A stretch of DNA of 64,000 nucleotides from UBA8190 sp003453695. GTDB lineage: Bacteria; Actinomycetota; Acidimicrobiia; Acidimicrobiales; UBA8190. This document shows, in pieces, positions 9,299 through 17,322 of this stretch; the stretch's first letter is position 1; every line of letters starts with the position of its first letter. The translations under genes and the position numbers were made by a program. The notes under the pieces were generated by a model. That model was not told the DNA's origin. It did no database searches and saw nothing but the letters and a program-made list of their open reading frames with translations. The stretch spans positions 1 through 64,000 of the forward strand of contig DAIRBY010000016.1 in NCBI GenBank assembly GCA_036796975.1, in the 5' to 3' direction.

Positions 9299-9631
9299 AT
9301 GAGCGACGCCCTGGACGACGACGGCGCCGGGCCCGGCAACGAGGCCGGGGTCCCCGAGATCGAAGACGACATCGGCAATCGGGTCGAGGGGGGGACGGCC
9401 CGGTCGGTGCTCGGATACCTGGCACGCTCCCTCGCCGACGACCCCGATGCCGTGGTCATCGAGACCGACGCCTCGGGGCGCGGCACGCGCTTTCGTATCC
9501 ACGTCGCCCCCGGCGACATGGGGCGGATGATCGGGCGACGCGGCAGGGTGGCCCAGGCCATCCGCACCGTGGTGCGCGTGGCCGCCTCGCGCGACGGGAT
9601 GGACACCAACGTCGACTTCGTCGACGACTGA
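9299..9631 (+). CDS. khpA: KH-domain RNA-binding protein KhpA
   Basis: A 110-residue protein with one KH domain; the GxxG loop is GRRG at residues 79-82 inside MGRMIGRRGRVAQAIRTVVR. KhpA binds RNA, usually with KhpB, and affects cell length and translation in other bacteria. A GTG at 9290 is in frame, but the GAGGA sequence at the rpsP end has proper spacing only to the ATG at 9299. The acidic, disordered N-terminal extension (about 30 residues) is longer than in Firmicutes. It lies between rpsP and rimM, the typical place. Confidence 0.88.
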   Translation: MSDALDDDGAGPGNEAGVPEIEDDIGNRVEGGTARSVLGYLARSLADDPDAVVIETDASGRGTRFRIHVAPGDMGRMIGRRGRVAQAIRTVVRVAASRDGMDTNVDFVDD

Positions 9632-9686
9632 CCCGCGCGATCCCGACGCCGGTCGGAGCCGAGGCGCCGGAAGGGCGCTGCTCGAG

Positions 9687-10136
9687 GTGGGCCGGGTAGT
9701 CCGTCCCCACGGCCTGCGGGGTGACACGGTGGTCGACCTGGTGAGCAATCGCCCCGAGCGGACCCGCGTGGGTGCCACGTTCGTCACCGACGACGGCACC
9801 CTCGAGGTGTCAGAGGTCCGTCCCTTCGGTGACCGCTGGCTCGTGCACTTCAGCGGTGTCGACGACCGCCGCAGCGCCGAGGCCTTGCGTGGGCGGGTGC
9901 TGCGGGCCGCCCCCATCGCCGACGCCGAGGCTCTGTGGGTGCACGACCTCGTCGGGGCCCGGGCGGTGCGGGCCGGCGACGGGTCCTTCGTGGGCCGTGT
10001 CGTGTCGGTGGTGTCGAACCCGGCCAGCGACCTGCTCGAGCTGGAGAGTGGTGCCCTGGTGCCCGTGCGTTTCGTCGTGGCGTGGCGCCCCGGTGAGCTC
10101 GAGCTCGACCTCCCCGACGGGCTGCTCGGAGACTGA
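9687..10136 (+). CDS. rimM: Ribosome maturation factor RimM
   Basis: 16S rRNA processing factor that binds S19 during 30S assembly. The N-terminal barrel has the family start VGRVVRPHGLRGDTVV. The PRC-barrel half follows (ALWVHDLVGARAV ... GRVVSVVSNPASDLLEL) with the conserved end LVPVRFVV. The start is GTG 9687; no ATG or GTG lies upstream in frame, only a CTG at 9678, so the true N-terminus could be three residues longer. trmD starts two bases after the stop, implying coupled translation. Confidence 0.93.
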   Translation: MGRVVRPHGLRGDTVVDLVSNRPERTRVGATFVTDDGTLEVSEVRPFGDRWLVHFSGVDDRRSAEALRGRVLRAAPIADAEALWVHDLVGARAVRAGDGSFVGRVVSVVSNPASDLLELESGALVPVRFVVAWRPGELELDLPDGLLGD

Positions 10137-10138
10137 AC

Positions 10139-10897
10139 GTGCCGGCGCTGCGCATCGACGTGTTCACGATCTTCCCCGACCTCGTCGAGCACTTCTGCGC
10201 CGCCTCGCTCCTGGGCCGTGCCCGTCGCCTCGGGCTGCTCGACGTCCGGGTGCGCGACCTGCGAGCCGCCGCAGCCGACCCGCGCCGCAGCGTCGACGAC
10301 GTGCCGTACGGGGGCGGGGCGGGCATGGTGCTGGCGCCGGGCCCGATCTTCTCCGCCGTGGAGCAGGCGTCGCCGCCCCGGCCGCTGCTGTTGCTCGGGC
10401 CGGGCGGGCGCCGGTTCGACCACGCCCTGGCCCAGGAGCTCGCCGGGCTCGCCCACGGCCAGTCGGGCGGCTTCTCGCTTTTGTGCGGGCGGTACGAGGG
10501 TGTCGACCAGCGGGTGGTCGACCACCTCGTGGACGGGGAGCTGTCCATCGGTGACTACGTGCTCGCCGGGGGGGAGGCCGCCACCATCGTGGTGGTGGAG
10601 GCCGTGGCCCGGCTCGTCCCCGGCGTGCTCGGCAACGACCTCTCGGCCGGGGACGACAGCTTCAGCGCCGGGCTCCTCGAGTACCCGCAGTACACCCGGC
10701 CCGCCCTGTTCCGGGCGTGGGAGGTCCCCGAGGTGCTGCGAAACGGCGACCACGGCCGCATCCTGCGCTGGCGGCGGGCCATGGCCCTGAAGCGGACGCT
10801 CGACCTGCGTCCCGACCTCGTGGAGGCCCGGGGCGGGCTGAGCGAGGAGGAGCGGCTGCTCCTGGAGGAGCTCTCCGAGGTCCCGGGCGCACCCTGA
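10139..10897 (+). CDS. trmD: tRNA (guanine-N1)-methyltransferase TrmD
   Basis: Methylates G37 of tRNAs, preventing frameshifts. The SPOUT-fold motifs are DDVPYGGGAGMVL (about residues 53-64), LLCGRYEGVDQRV and the trefoil-knot loop LSIGDYVLAGGEAA. The C-terminal domain LLEYPQYTRPALFRAWEVPEVLRNGDH is characteristic. GTG start two bases after rimM. The 252-residue length is normal. Confidence 0.96.
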   Translation: MPALRIDVFTIFPDLVEHFCAASLLGRARRLGLLDVRVRDLRAAAADPRRSVDDVPYGGGAGMVLAPGPIFSAVEQASPPRPLLLLGPGGRRFDHALAQELAGLAHGQSGGFSLLCGRYEGVDQRVVDHLVDGELSIGDYVLAGGEAATIVVVEAVARLVPGVLGNDLSAGDDSFSAGLLEYPQYTRPALFRAWEVPEVLRNGDHGRILRWRRAMALKRTLDLRPDLVEARGGLSEEERLLLEELSEVPGAP

Positions 10898-10948
10898 CAC
10901 GCCCTCCCGGGCCCCGGGTAGGGGGTGCGGGGATCCGGATCGGGGCGG

Positions 10949-10956
10949 TATATCCT
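10949..10956 (+). promoter_or_regulatory. Putative -10 element upstream of rplS
   Basis: TATATCCT is the most AT-rich octamer between trmD and rplS and offers TATATC or TATCCT as a -10 box. It would leave a leader of about 95 bases before rplS. No convincing -35 box is visible. Confidence 0.3.
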
Positions 10957-11057
10957 GGGCGGCTCCGGGATCTGTGCGGCCTGCTCCGTCCGGCTCCCAC
11001 TCGCCCAGGTGCCTCGGCGCCCGGGCCGCTCGAACGCCACGGCCAAGGACGCGCGCC

Positions 11058-11411
11058 ATGAACCCGACCGACATCGTCGACCGCGAGAACCTGCGGGACG
11101 ACGTCCCCGAGTTCCGCCCCGGGGACACCGTGAAGGTCCACGTCCGGGTGGTGGAGGGGAACCGAGAGCGCGTCCAGGTCTTCCAGGGCCCGGTCATCCG
11201 GCGTCAGGGGACCGGGGCGCGGGAGACCTTCACCGTCCGCAAGGTGAGCTTCGGGGTGGGCGTGGAGCGGACGTTCCCGGTCCATTCGCCCATCCTGGCC
11301 AGGATCGAGGTCTTGACCAGGGGCGATGTACGGCGGGCCAAGCTCTATTACCTGCGGGGCCGGGTGGGCAAGGCCGCCAAGATAAAAGAGAGGCGGACGG
11401 CGCGGCCCTGA
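11058..11411 (+). CDS. rplS: 50S ribosomal protein L19
   Basis: Large-subunit protein at the 30S-50S interface, 117 residues. Typical segments are FRPGDTVKVHVRVVEGNRER, VQVFQGPVIRRQG and the C-terminal AKLYYLRGRVGKAAKIKE. ATG at 11058 matches the family N-terminus; in-frame sequence upstream does not. It follows trmD after a 160-base spacer that may hold its own promoter. Confidence 0.97.
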   Translation: MNPTDIVDRENLRDDVPEFRPGDTVKVHVRVVEGNRERVQVFQGPVIRRQGTGARETFTVRKVSFGVGVERTFPVHSPILARIEVLTRGDVRRAKLYYLRGRVGKAAKIKERRTARP

Positions 11412-11473
11412 GCGGCCCGCCGGGCCGGTGACGTCCGCCGGTGGGAATCGGCGTCAGGGTGGCGTTGGGTGAG

Positions 11474-11767
11474 ATGAGCGAAGAGGATCTCGAACGATAC
11501 GAGGCCGAGATCGAGCTGGCCCTCGTCCAGGAGTACCGCACGGTGCTCCCCCTCTTCCGATACGTGGTCGAGACCGAGCGCCGCTTCTATCTCGCCAACG
11601 ATGTGAAGGTCTCGGTGCGCGACGCCGCCACGCCGACGGTCGTCGAGCTCGAGCTCGACGATGCCTGGGTGTGGGACATGTACCGCCCGGCACGTTTCGT
11701 CCCTCACGTGCGGGTGCTGACCTTCCGGGACGTGAACGTGGAGCGGCTGCCCGAGCGCGACACCTGA
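11474..11767 (+). CDS. DUF2469 family protein
   Basis: A 97-residue acidic protein with the DUF2469 pattern: SEEDLERYEAEIELALVQEY, then FRYVVETERRFYLANDVKV. Function is unknown; the family is essentially actinobacterial and usually sits between rplS/rnhB and yraN, as here. ATG 11474 begins the conserved region, so the longer frame from 11441 is not favoured. lepB and rnhB, often found in this interval, are absent. Confidence 0.85.
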   Translation: MSEEDLERYEAEIELALVQEYRTVLPLFRYVVETERRFYLANDVKVSVRDAATPTVVELELDDAWVWDMYRPARFVPHVRVLTFRDVNVERLPERDT

Positions 11768-11772
11768 GTCCG

Positions 11773-12144
11773 GTGCGCCACAGCAACGCCACGCTGGGAC
11801 GGCGCGGTGAGCAGGCCGTGGCGGGCTGGTACGGGGCCCGCGGCTTCTCGGTGGTGGCGACGAACTGGCGCTGCTCCTCGGGTGAGCTCGACCTGATCCT
11901 GCTCGATCCGTGCGGCGACACCGTGGTCTTCTGCGAGGTGAAGACCAGGACCTCCGGTCGCTACGGGTCTCCGGCCGAGGCCGTGACGAGGGCGAAGCAG
12001 CGCCGGCTGCGGGCACTGGCCGCACGCTTCATGGCCGAGTCCCGCCCACCCGGCCTGGTCGCCCGGTCCATCCGCATCGACGTGGCGTCGGTGCGTGCCG
12101 GGCCGGGAGGCAGCCCGGTGGTGGAGGTCGTCGAAGGCGTCTGA
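11773..12144 (+). CDS. YraN/UPF0102 family putative endonuclease-fold protein
   Basis: A 123-residue member of UPF0102, which has a restriction-endonuclease-like fold. It starts NATLGRRGEQAVAGWYGARGF and has the acidic/lysine core GELDLILLD ... VVFCEVKTRTS that corresponds to a D-EVK active site. Biochemical role is unknown; it is frequently near dprA and comM/yifB, both found 2-4 kb downstream here. GTG start 6 bases after the DUF2469 stop, so probably the same transcript. Confidence 0.88.
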   Translation: MRHSNATLGRRGEQAVAGWYGARGFSVVATNWRCSSGELDLILLDPCGDTVVFCEVKTRTSGRYGSPAEAVTRAKQRRLRALAARFMAESRPPGLVARSIRIDVASVRAGPGGSPVVEVVEGV

Positions 12145-12202
12145 CCCTCGCCGCCCGGCGGCGGTGCACGCCGCGGCGTGGTGGCGGATCAGCGGCGATC
12201 AG

Positions 12203-12208
12203 TAGGGT
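12203..12208 (+). promoter_or_regulatory. -10 element (TAGGGT) for enoyl-CoA hydratase gene, leaderless-type
   Basis: TAGGGT ends 9 bases before GTG 12218, which supports that start over the internal GTG at 12269. No ribosome binding site lies in the spacer. Confidence 0.4.
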
Positions 12209-12217
12209 GACGGGCGC

Positions 12218-13060
12218 GTGGGCCGGTTCGAGAGAGCGGCGGACGCGACGCAGGGACGGGAGCTGAGCGTGGGGAGCACCGAGACCATCCTTTTGGACCG
12301 GCGAGACGGCGTGGTGACCGTCACGCTCAACCGACCCGAGCGCAAGAACGCCGCCAACGGTCAGATGTGGCAGGAGCTCCTCGAGGCGTTCGCCGAGGTC
12401 GCCCACGAGCGCCGGGATCGCGTCCTCGTGGTCACCGGCGCCGGCGGGGCGTTCTGCTCCGGTGCCGACATCGCCGATCCCTCCGGGGTGAGCGGCGACC
12501 CCGCCGACCCCCACCTGGTGCGCATGCGCTTCCTCGGCGAAGTCATGCTCGCGCTGCACGAGCTGCCCAAGCCCACCATCGCCAAGATCGGGGGCATCGC
12601 CGCCGGCGCGGGATTGAGCCTGGCGCTGCAGTGCGACCTCACGGTGGCCTCCCACAGCGCCCGCTTCTCGGAGATCTTCTCGCGCAGAGGGCTGTCCGTC
12701 GACGGCGGCTCTTCGTGGTCGCTGCCCCGCTTGGTCGGCCTGCACCGGGCCAAGGAGCTCGCCTACTTCGCCGACATCCTCTCGGCCGAGGAGGCGGCGG
12801 ACATCGGTCTCGTCAACCGGGTGGTGCCCGATGCCGAGCTCGACACCTTCGTCTACAACTGGGCCGACCGCCTGGCGGCCGGGCCCCCGCTGGCGCTGTC
12901 CATGACCAAGCGGCTGCTGAACAACGGGTCGCTCGTGACGATGGCCCAGGCCCTGGAGGACGAAGCGACGAGCCAGACCGTGAATTTCTTCACAGCCGAC
13001 ACCGCCGAGGCAATGCGGGCCTTCGCCGAGAAGCGCGAGCCGCGTTTCGAGGGTCGCTGA
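12218..13060 (+). CDS. Enoyl-CoA hydratase/isomerase family protein
   Basis: Crotonase-fold enzyme of 280 residues. The acyl-CoA and oxyanion segments are GAGGAFCSGADIADP and KIGGIAAGAGLSLALQCDLTVAS. NRPERKNAANGQMW and FSEIFSRRGLSVDGGSSWSLPRLVG are typical of hydratases acting on short- to medium-chain enoyl-CoA. The exact substrate cannot be read from sequence; beta-oxidation or side-chain degradation are both possible. The first 17 residues are weakly conserved, so translation might begin at GTG 12269. Confidence 0.88.
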   Translation: MGRFERAADATQGRELSVGSTETILLDRRDGVVTVTLNRPERKNAANGQMWQELLEAFAEVAHERRDRVLVVTGAGGAFCSGADIADPSGVSGDPADPHLVRMRFLGEVMLALHELPKPTIAKIGGIAAGAGLSLALQCDLTVASHSARFSEIFSRRGLSVDGGSSWSLPRLVGLHRAKELAYFADILSAEEAADIGLVNRVVPDAELDTFVYNWADRLAAGPPLALSMTKRLLNNGSLVTMAQALEDEATSQTVNFFTADTAEAMRAFAEKREPRFEGR

Positions 13061-13067
13061 GGTCACG

Positions 13068-13781
13068 GTGAGCGCCAGGGGGCCCCAAGTGTTGATGCTG
13101 GCGCCGATGCGCTCCGAGTTGCGCCCGCTGGTGCGATTGACGGGCGGACGTCCCGATCGAATCGGTGGCGTGGCCGTGCACATCGGACGGACCGGACGTG
13201 CGGCCGTCACCGCAGCCATGATCGGCGTGGGCCCCGAGGCGGCACGGCGCTCGACCGAACGCCTGCTCGACGCCGGCGCCTTCGACCACGTCGTGGTGAG
13301 CGGCATCGCCGGGGGAGTCGGACACCAGGCCCCCGTGGGCGAGCTGGTGACTCCGGCCGAGGTGGAGGATCTCTCGAACGGCCGCCGCTTCACGCCCACC
13401 ACCCTCGGCTATCACCCGCCTGCCGGCGTCCTCTCCACGACGGCCGAGCTCATCGTCGACGAAGGGGCGGTGGCAGCACTGGTGGAACGAGGGGTGGTCG
13501 CCCTCGACATGGAGACCGCCGCCGTGGCGGAGGTGTGCGAGGAGCGGGGCCGCCCCTGGTCGGTGTTCCGCGTGGTGAGCGATCGTCCCGAGGACGGGCT
13601 TCTCGACCAGGGGGTCTTCGAGCTCCTCGAGCTGGACGGCACCGTCAACCTGACGCGCACGCTGCGCTACGTGCTGGCCAAACCGGCGCGCCTCGGGCCG
13701 CTCGCCCGCTTGGGTCGCGACGCCGCCGCCGCTGCTCGAAAGGCGGCCCGCGCCGCCGTGAGCGCCAGCGCCACCTTGTGA
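13068..13781 (+). CDS. Phosphorylase-superfamily nucleosidase (MTA/SAH nucleosidase-like)
   Basis: A 237-residue member of the nucleoside phosphorylase/hydrolase superfamily. Landmarks are VVSGIAGGVGHQ (phosphate/ribose loop region) and ALDMETAAVAEVCEERG, followed by FRVVSDRPED; the Met-Glu and Asp residues match the nucleoside-binding and catalytic positions of MTA/SAH nucleosidases. The C-terminus has an extra Ala/Arg-rich helix. Substrate could be methylthioadenosine, S-adenosylhomocysteine, futalosine or another nucleoside. GTG start 7 bases after the hydratase gene. Confidence 0.75.
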   Translation: MSARGPQVLMLAPMRSELRPLVRLTGGRPDRIGGVAVHIGRTGRAAVTAAMIGVGPEAARRSTERLLDAGAFDHVVVSGIAGGVGHQAPVGELVTPAEVEDLSNGRRFTPTTLGYHPPAGVLSTTAELIVDEGAVAALVERGVVALDMETAAVAEVCEERGRPWSVFRVVSDRPEDGLLDQGVFELLELDGTVNLTRTLRYVLAKPARLGPLARLGRDAAAAARKAARAAVSASATL

Positions 13782-13842
13782 CCCCGGCGTCCTCCGACCA
13801 GCCACGCTCCGGCCGGGGCGACCCGTCCACCTGCCCGAGTCC

Positions 13843-14103
13843 GTGAACGACGATTTCGAGGCAGAGATGGCCGCCTCCGGGCGGACAACGAGTCGCTGGT
13901 CGAACGAGCCCGGCTACCGCTACAGCGAGCACACGCACCCCTATCGCAAGACGCTGTGCTGCTTGGAGGGCTCCATCGTCTTCCACACCCCCGACGGCGA
14001 CGTCACCCTGGAGGCGGGAGAGCGCCTGGTGCTGCAGCCGGGCACGCCACACGCCGCCTCGGTCGGCCCCGACGGCGTCCGCTGCGCCGAAGCCCACGGG
14101 TGA
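13843..14103 (+). CDS. Small cupin-domain protein
   Basis: An 86-residue single-domain cupin. The first cupin motif shows a metal-binding-type HTHPY and CCLEGSIVFHTPDGDVTLEAGE; the second motif has LQPGTPHAASVG. His residues at both motifs suggest a bound metal ion. Function is not identifiable; such proteins range from isomerases to sensors. GTG start, 62 bases after the nucleosidase, same strand. Confidence 0.7.
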   Translation: MNDDFEAEMAASGRTTSRWSNEPGYRYSEHTHPYRKTLCCLEGSIVFHTPDGDVTLEAGERLVLQPGTPHAASVGPDGVRCAEAHG

Positions 14104-14153
14104 TGCCGCGGCCGGCGACGGCCCGGCGCCTCCTGGGCGTCACACCTCTGGCC

Positions 14154-14159
14154 TAGCGT
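14154..14159 (+). promoter_or_regulatory. -10 element (TAGCGT) upstream of yifB
   Basis: TAGCGT lies 51 bases after the cupin stop and about 90 bases before the yifB start, giving a leader with a real ribosome binding site (AAAGGAG, 14237-14243). Confidence 0.35.
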
Positions 14160-14249
14160 TCTCGTCGGCGCTTCGTGCGGCCGGCGCCCTTCGAGCACGG
14201 CCCTCTCGGACAAGCGGCGACACCCGTCGCCCTCCGAAAGGAGATGGCC

Positions 14250-15752
14250 GTGCTGGCCACCATCTGGTCGGCGACCCTGCAGGGCGTCCAGGGCCATGGC
14301 GTCGACGTCGAGGTGCACGTCTGTGCAGGGCTTCCGTCGTTCACGGTCGTGGGGCTCCCGGACACGGCCGTGCGCGAGTCGCGCGATCGCGTCCGCGCCG
14401 CCGTCCTGTCGAGCGGCTTTCCCTGGCCGTCCTCGCGTGTCACGGTCAATCTGGCGCCGTCGTCGCTCAGGAAGAGTGGCGCCGGGCTCGACCTGGCCGT
14501 CGCCGTGGGCGTGCTGACGGCCACCCAGCTGCTCGCCGAGACCCACGTGGCCGGCACCGGCTTCATCGGCGAGCTCGGGCTCGACGGCTCGCTGCGGCCG
14601 GTGACTGGGATCGTGCCCATGGTGGACGCCCTCGGCCCGGCGCCGGTGGTCGTGCCCATGGCCTGCGTCGCCGAAGCGAGGCTCGTGTCCCCGCACGTGC
14701 GTGGCGCCCGCAACCTGTCCGAGGTGGTGTGCGCCTTGCGCCGGCAGGCTCCCTGGCCCGAGGCCACCCCGGCACCGGCGCCGCAGGTGCCGGCCTGCCC
14801 CGACCTGGCCGAGGTGCGTGGCCAGCCCCTCGGACGACGTGCGGTCGAGGTGGCCGCCGCCGGTGGACACCACCTGCTGCTCCTGGGCCCGCCCGGATCC
14901 GGCAAGACCATGCTGGCGACCCGGCTTCCCGGTCTCCTGCCCCCGCTCAGCCGCGCCGATGCGCTCGAGGTCACCCGCGTGCACTCCGCGGCCGGGTTGC
15001 CCTCCGCCGGCGGGCTCGTCACCCGGCCGCCGTTTCGCGCCCCCCACCACGGCGCCACCGAGGTGTCGCTGGTGGGCGGGGGCACGGCCTGGCTCCGTCC
15101 CGGCGAAGCGAGCCTGGCGCACTGCGGCGTGCTGTTCCTCGACGAGCTGGGGGAGTTCGCCCCCGCCGTGCTCGACGCCTTGCGCCAGCCCCTCGAGGAG
15201 GGCGTGGTGCGGGTGCGGCGGGCTCGGGGCGCCGCCGACCTGCCGGCGCGCGTGCTGCTCGTGGCGGCCATGAACCCCTGCCCCTGCGGGGAGGGGGCCG
15301 TGCGTGGCGCCTGCCGGTGCAGCGACGCCGCCCGGGCGCGCTACGAGCGGCGCCTCTCGGGCCCGCTCCTCGATCGCTTCGACCTGGCGGTGTCCCTGTC
15401 GCGACCGGAGGTGGGCGACCTGCTCGGCGGCGTCGCCGGCGAGTCGACGTCGGTGGTCGCCGCCCGGGTAGAGGCGGCCCGCGGGGCGGCCACGACGCGG
15501 GGCGTGCGGTGCAACGCCGAGTTGTCCAGCGCCGCGCTGCGCGCCTGCTGCCCGCTGTCGCCTGCGGCGACGTCGCTGCTCGAACGACGCCTCCTTACCG
15601 GGGCGTTGTCGGCGCGGGGCCTGCACCGAGTGTGGCGTGTCGCTCGCACCGTCGCCGATCTCGACGATCCGCACGGGCCCATGACCGAGCAGCACGTGGC
15701 CGAGGCGCTGGCCTTGCGGGCAGGTCGTGACACCCTGACGACGCGTCGGTGA
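14250..15752 (+). CDS. YifB family Mg-chelatase-like AAA ATPase (ComM-like)
   Basis: A 500-residue ATPase related to ComM, a hexameric helicase that promotes branch migration during natural transformation. The N-terminal Lon-like domain has GLPSFTVVGLPDTAVRESRDR. The ATPase core has Walker A GPPGSGKTML (about residue 213), GVLFLDELGEF and LVAAMNPCPCGE; Cys residues in PCPCGE...CRC form a putative zinc ribbon. GTG 14250 is chosen because AAAGGAG at 14237-14243 is six bases upstream, whereas the in-frame ATG 14244 touches that site; MLATIWSATLQG is also the usual family start. dprA follows, supporting a role in DNA uptake or recombination. Confidence 0.93.
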   Translation: MLATIWSATLQGVQGHGVDVEVHVCAGLPSFTVVGLPDTAVRESRDRVRAAVLSSGFPWPSSRVTVNLAPSSLRKSGAGLDLAVAVGVLTATQLLAETHVAGTGFIGELGLDGSLRPVTGIVPMVDALGPAPVVVPMACVAEARLVSPHVRGARNLSEVVCALRRQAPWPEATPAPAPQVPACPDLAEVRGQPLGRRAVEVAAAGGHHLLLLGPPGSGKTMLATRLPGLLPPLSRADALEVTRVHSAAGLPSAGGLVTRPPFRAPHHGATEVSLVGGGTAWLRPGEASLAHCGVLFLDELGEFAPAVLDALRQPLEEGVVRVRRARGAADLPARVLLVAAMNPCPCGEGAVRGACRCSDAARARYERRLSGPLLDRFDLAVSLSRPEVGDLLGGVAGESTSVVAARVEAARGAATTRGVRCNAELSSAALRACCPLSPAATSLLERRLLTGALSARGLHRVWRVARTVADLDDPHGPMTEQHVAEALALRAGRDTLTTRR

Positions 15753-15758
15753 TCCGCC

Positions 15759-16922
15759 GTGCCGGCACCGGAGGCAGCGCACGAGGACAGCCCGCTCGTC
15801 GACGAGGACCTCGCCTGTGCCGCCGCCCTGGCGTCGCTGGGCCTGTCCCCGGCCCGCCTGCGCCGGCTGCTCCTCGGCGCCCGCCCCAGAGAGGTCTGGG
15901 GCCGGCTTGGTTCCGGGTCGCACCCCGACGACCCCGATGGCCGGCTGGCTGCCCGCTGCCGGCCCGGGTTGCCCGAGCACGTGGAGCGCCGATGCCGCGG
16001 TGCCGGCCTGTCCACGCTGGTGTTGGGCGCCGCCGGCTATCCACGGCGCCTGGCCGACGACCCCGAGGCGCCTGCCGTCTTGTTCGTCCGCGGTGACGGC
16101 GGCGTCCTCGACGACGTTCCACGTGCAGCAGTGGTGGGCACCCGCAGCCCCAGCGAGCTGGGCCGGCGCGTCGCCTTCGACATGGGTGCGGCCCTGGCGG
16201 CGTCGGGCGCAGGCGTGGTGTCGGGACTGGCCCTGGGCATCGACTGCGCCGCCCTGTCCGGCGCAAGGAGCACAGCGCGATCCACGGTCGCACCTTCGGT
16301 GGCGGTGGTGGGAACCGCCCCGGACACCCTGGGCACGGCCGAGCAGCGCCGGCTGGCCGCCTCCATCGCCGAGACCGGCGCCGTGATCTCGGAGCTTCCT
16401 CCCGGCGCGCCCAGCGCCCGGTGGAGGTTCGCCGTCCGCAACCGCGTCATGGCCGCCCTGGCCGACGTGGTGGTGGTCGTCGAGAGTCACGCCGAGGGAG
16501 GCGCGCTGCACACCGTGCGGGCCGCCCGCCGCCGTCAGGTGGCGGTGGCGGCCGTGCCCGGTTCGCTCCGCAACCCGGCGTCGGAGGGCACCAACGCGCT
16601 CCTCGTCCACGGGGCGTTCTGCGTCCGCGACGGAAGCGATGCGCTGGCCCTGTTGTCCCGCCTCACCCGCTGGGTGCCGGCGTCGTCGCTGTCCGACGCC
16701 TCGCCTGTCGCCTCGCCCGGTCCCACCGACGGGCTCGACCCGCTCGAGGCGTCGGTGTTCGACGCGCTCGGAGGCGACAGCCTCGGGCTCGACGCCCTCG
16801 TGCTGCGCACCGGTCTGTCGCTGTCCTCCGTGGCGCTCGCCCTCGAACGTCTCGCCGACGCCGGCTTGGCGGTGTCCGAAGGCGGGTTCTGGGCCCGGCC
16901 GGGCGTGGCGCCCCGGCCATGA
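15759..16922 (+). CDS. dprA: DNA-processing protein DprA (Smf)
   Basis: Loads RecA on incoming single-stranded DNA in transformation. The extended Rossmann fold is seen in AAVVGTRSPSELGRR, ASGAGVVSGLALGIDCAA and WRFAVRNRVMAALAD; a VVVVESHAEGGALHT segment closes the fold. A C-terminal winged-helix-like domain follows (about 320-380). The motif GTRSPS replaces the more common G(S/T)R.xS only slightly. The middle is somewhat shorter than in Streptococcus. GTG start six bases after yifB, so the two are probably co-transcribed. Confidence 0.93.
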   Translation: MPAPEAAHEDSPLVDEDLACAAALASLGLSPARLRRLLLGARPREVWGRLGSGSHPDDPDGRLAARCRPGLPEHVERRCRGAGLSTLVLGAAGYPRRLADDPEAPAVLFVRGDGGVLDDVPRAAVVGTRSPSELGRRVAFDMGAALAASGAGVVSGLALGIDCAALSGARSTARSTVAPSVAVVGTAPDTLGTAEQRRLAASIAETGAVISELPPGAPSARWRFAVRNRVMAALADVVVVVESHAEGGALHTVRAARRRQVAVAAVPGSLRNPASEGTNALLVHGAFCVRDGSDALALLSRLTRWVPASSLSDASPVASPGPTDGLDPLEASVFDALGGDSLGLDALVLRTGLSLSSVALALERLADAGLAVSEGGFWARPGVAPRP

Positions 16923-16935
16923 GCCATCCTGTGTC

Positions 16936-17310
16936 GTGCGCTACCTCGTCGACGGGATGAACGTCATCGGGACCCGGCCCGACCAGTGGTGGCGTGACCG
17001 GTCCGCGGCCCGGCGGAAGCTGGTCCAGGCCCTCTCCACGATGTGCGACGGTGCCGCCGTCACGGTGGTCTTCGACGGCCGTCCCGACGCCGGGGAACTG
17101 GACGAAGCGGCCGGGAGTGGTGTGATGGTGCGCTTCGCTCCCGGCGGCCCCAACGCCGCCGACGACGTCATCGCCTCGTACGTCGGTGACGATCCCGAGC
17201 CGTCCTCGTTGGTCGTCGTGACCTCGGACGGCGCCCTGGCCGGCAAGGTGCGCGCCCTGGGCGCCGCGGTCATGGGCTCGAACACCTTTCGCCAGCGGCT
17301 CGACCGATAG
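16936..17310 (+). CDS. NYN domain (YacP-like) RNA-binding protein
   Basis: A 124-residue PIN-like NYN nuclease-fold protein. The N-terminus RYLVDGMNVIG carries the conserved Asp and Asn, VTVVFDG the second acidic position, and ADDVIASYV plus LVVVTSDGALAGKVRALGA the remaining Asp residues. Relatives in Bacillus (YacP/Rae1) cleave mRNA at the ribosome, but single-domain actinobacterial members are uncharacterised. GTG 16936 is 13 bases after dprA; it opens directly on the conserved core. Confidence 0.82.
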   Translation: MRYLVDGMNVIGTRPDQWWRDRSAARRKLVQALSTMCDGAAVTVVFDGRPDAGELDEAAGSGVMVRFAPGGPNAADDVIASYVGDDPEPSSLVVVTSDGALAGKVRALGAAVMGSNTFRQRLDR

Positions 17311-17322
17311 GCGCCCGGCGCA

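Noticed and set aside
13941..16610. An 889-residue open frame on the minus strand
   Set aside because: It is the antisense of the cupin, yifB and dprA genes, whose products match known families. The translation is Gly/His/Arg/Gln-rich with no domain; long antisense frames are expected at this GC content.
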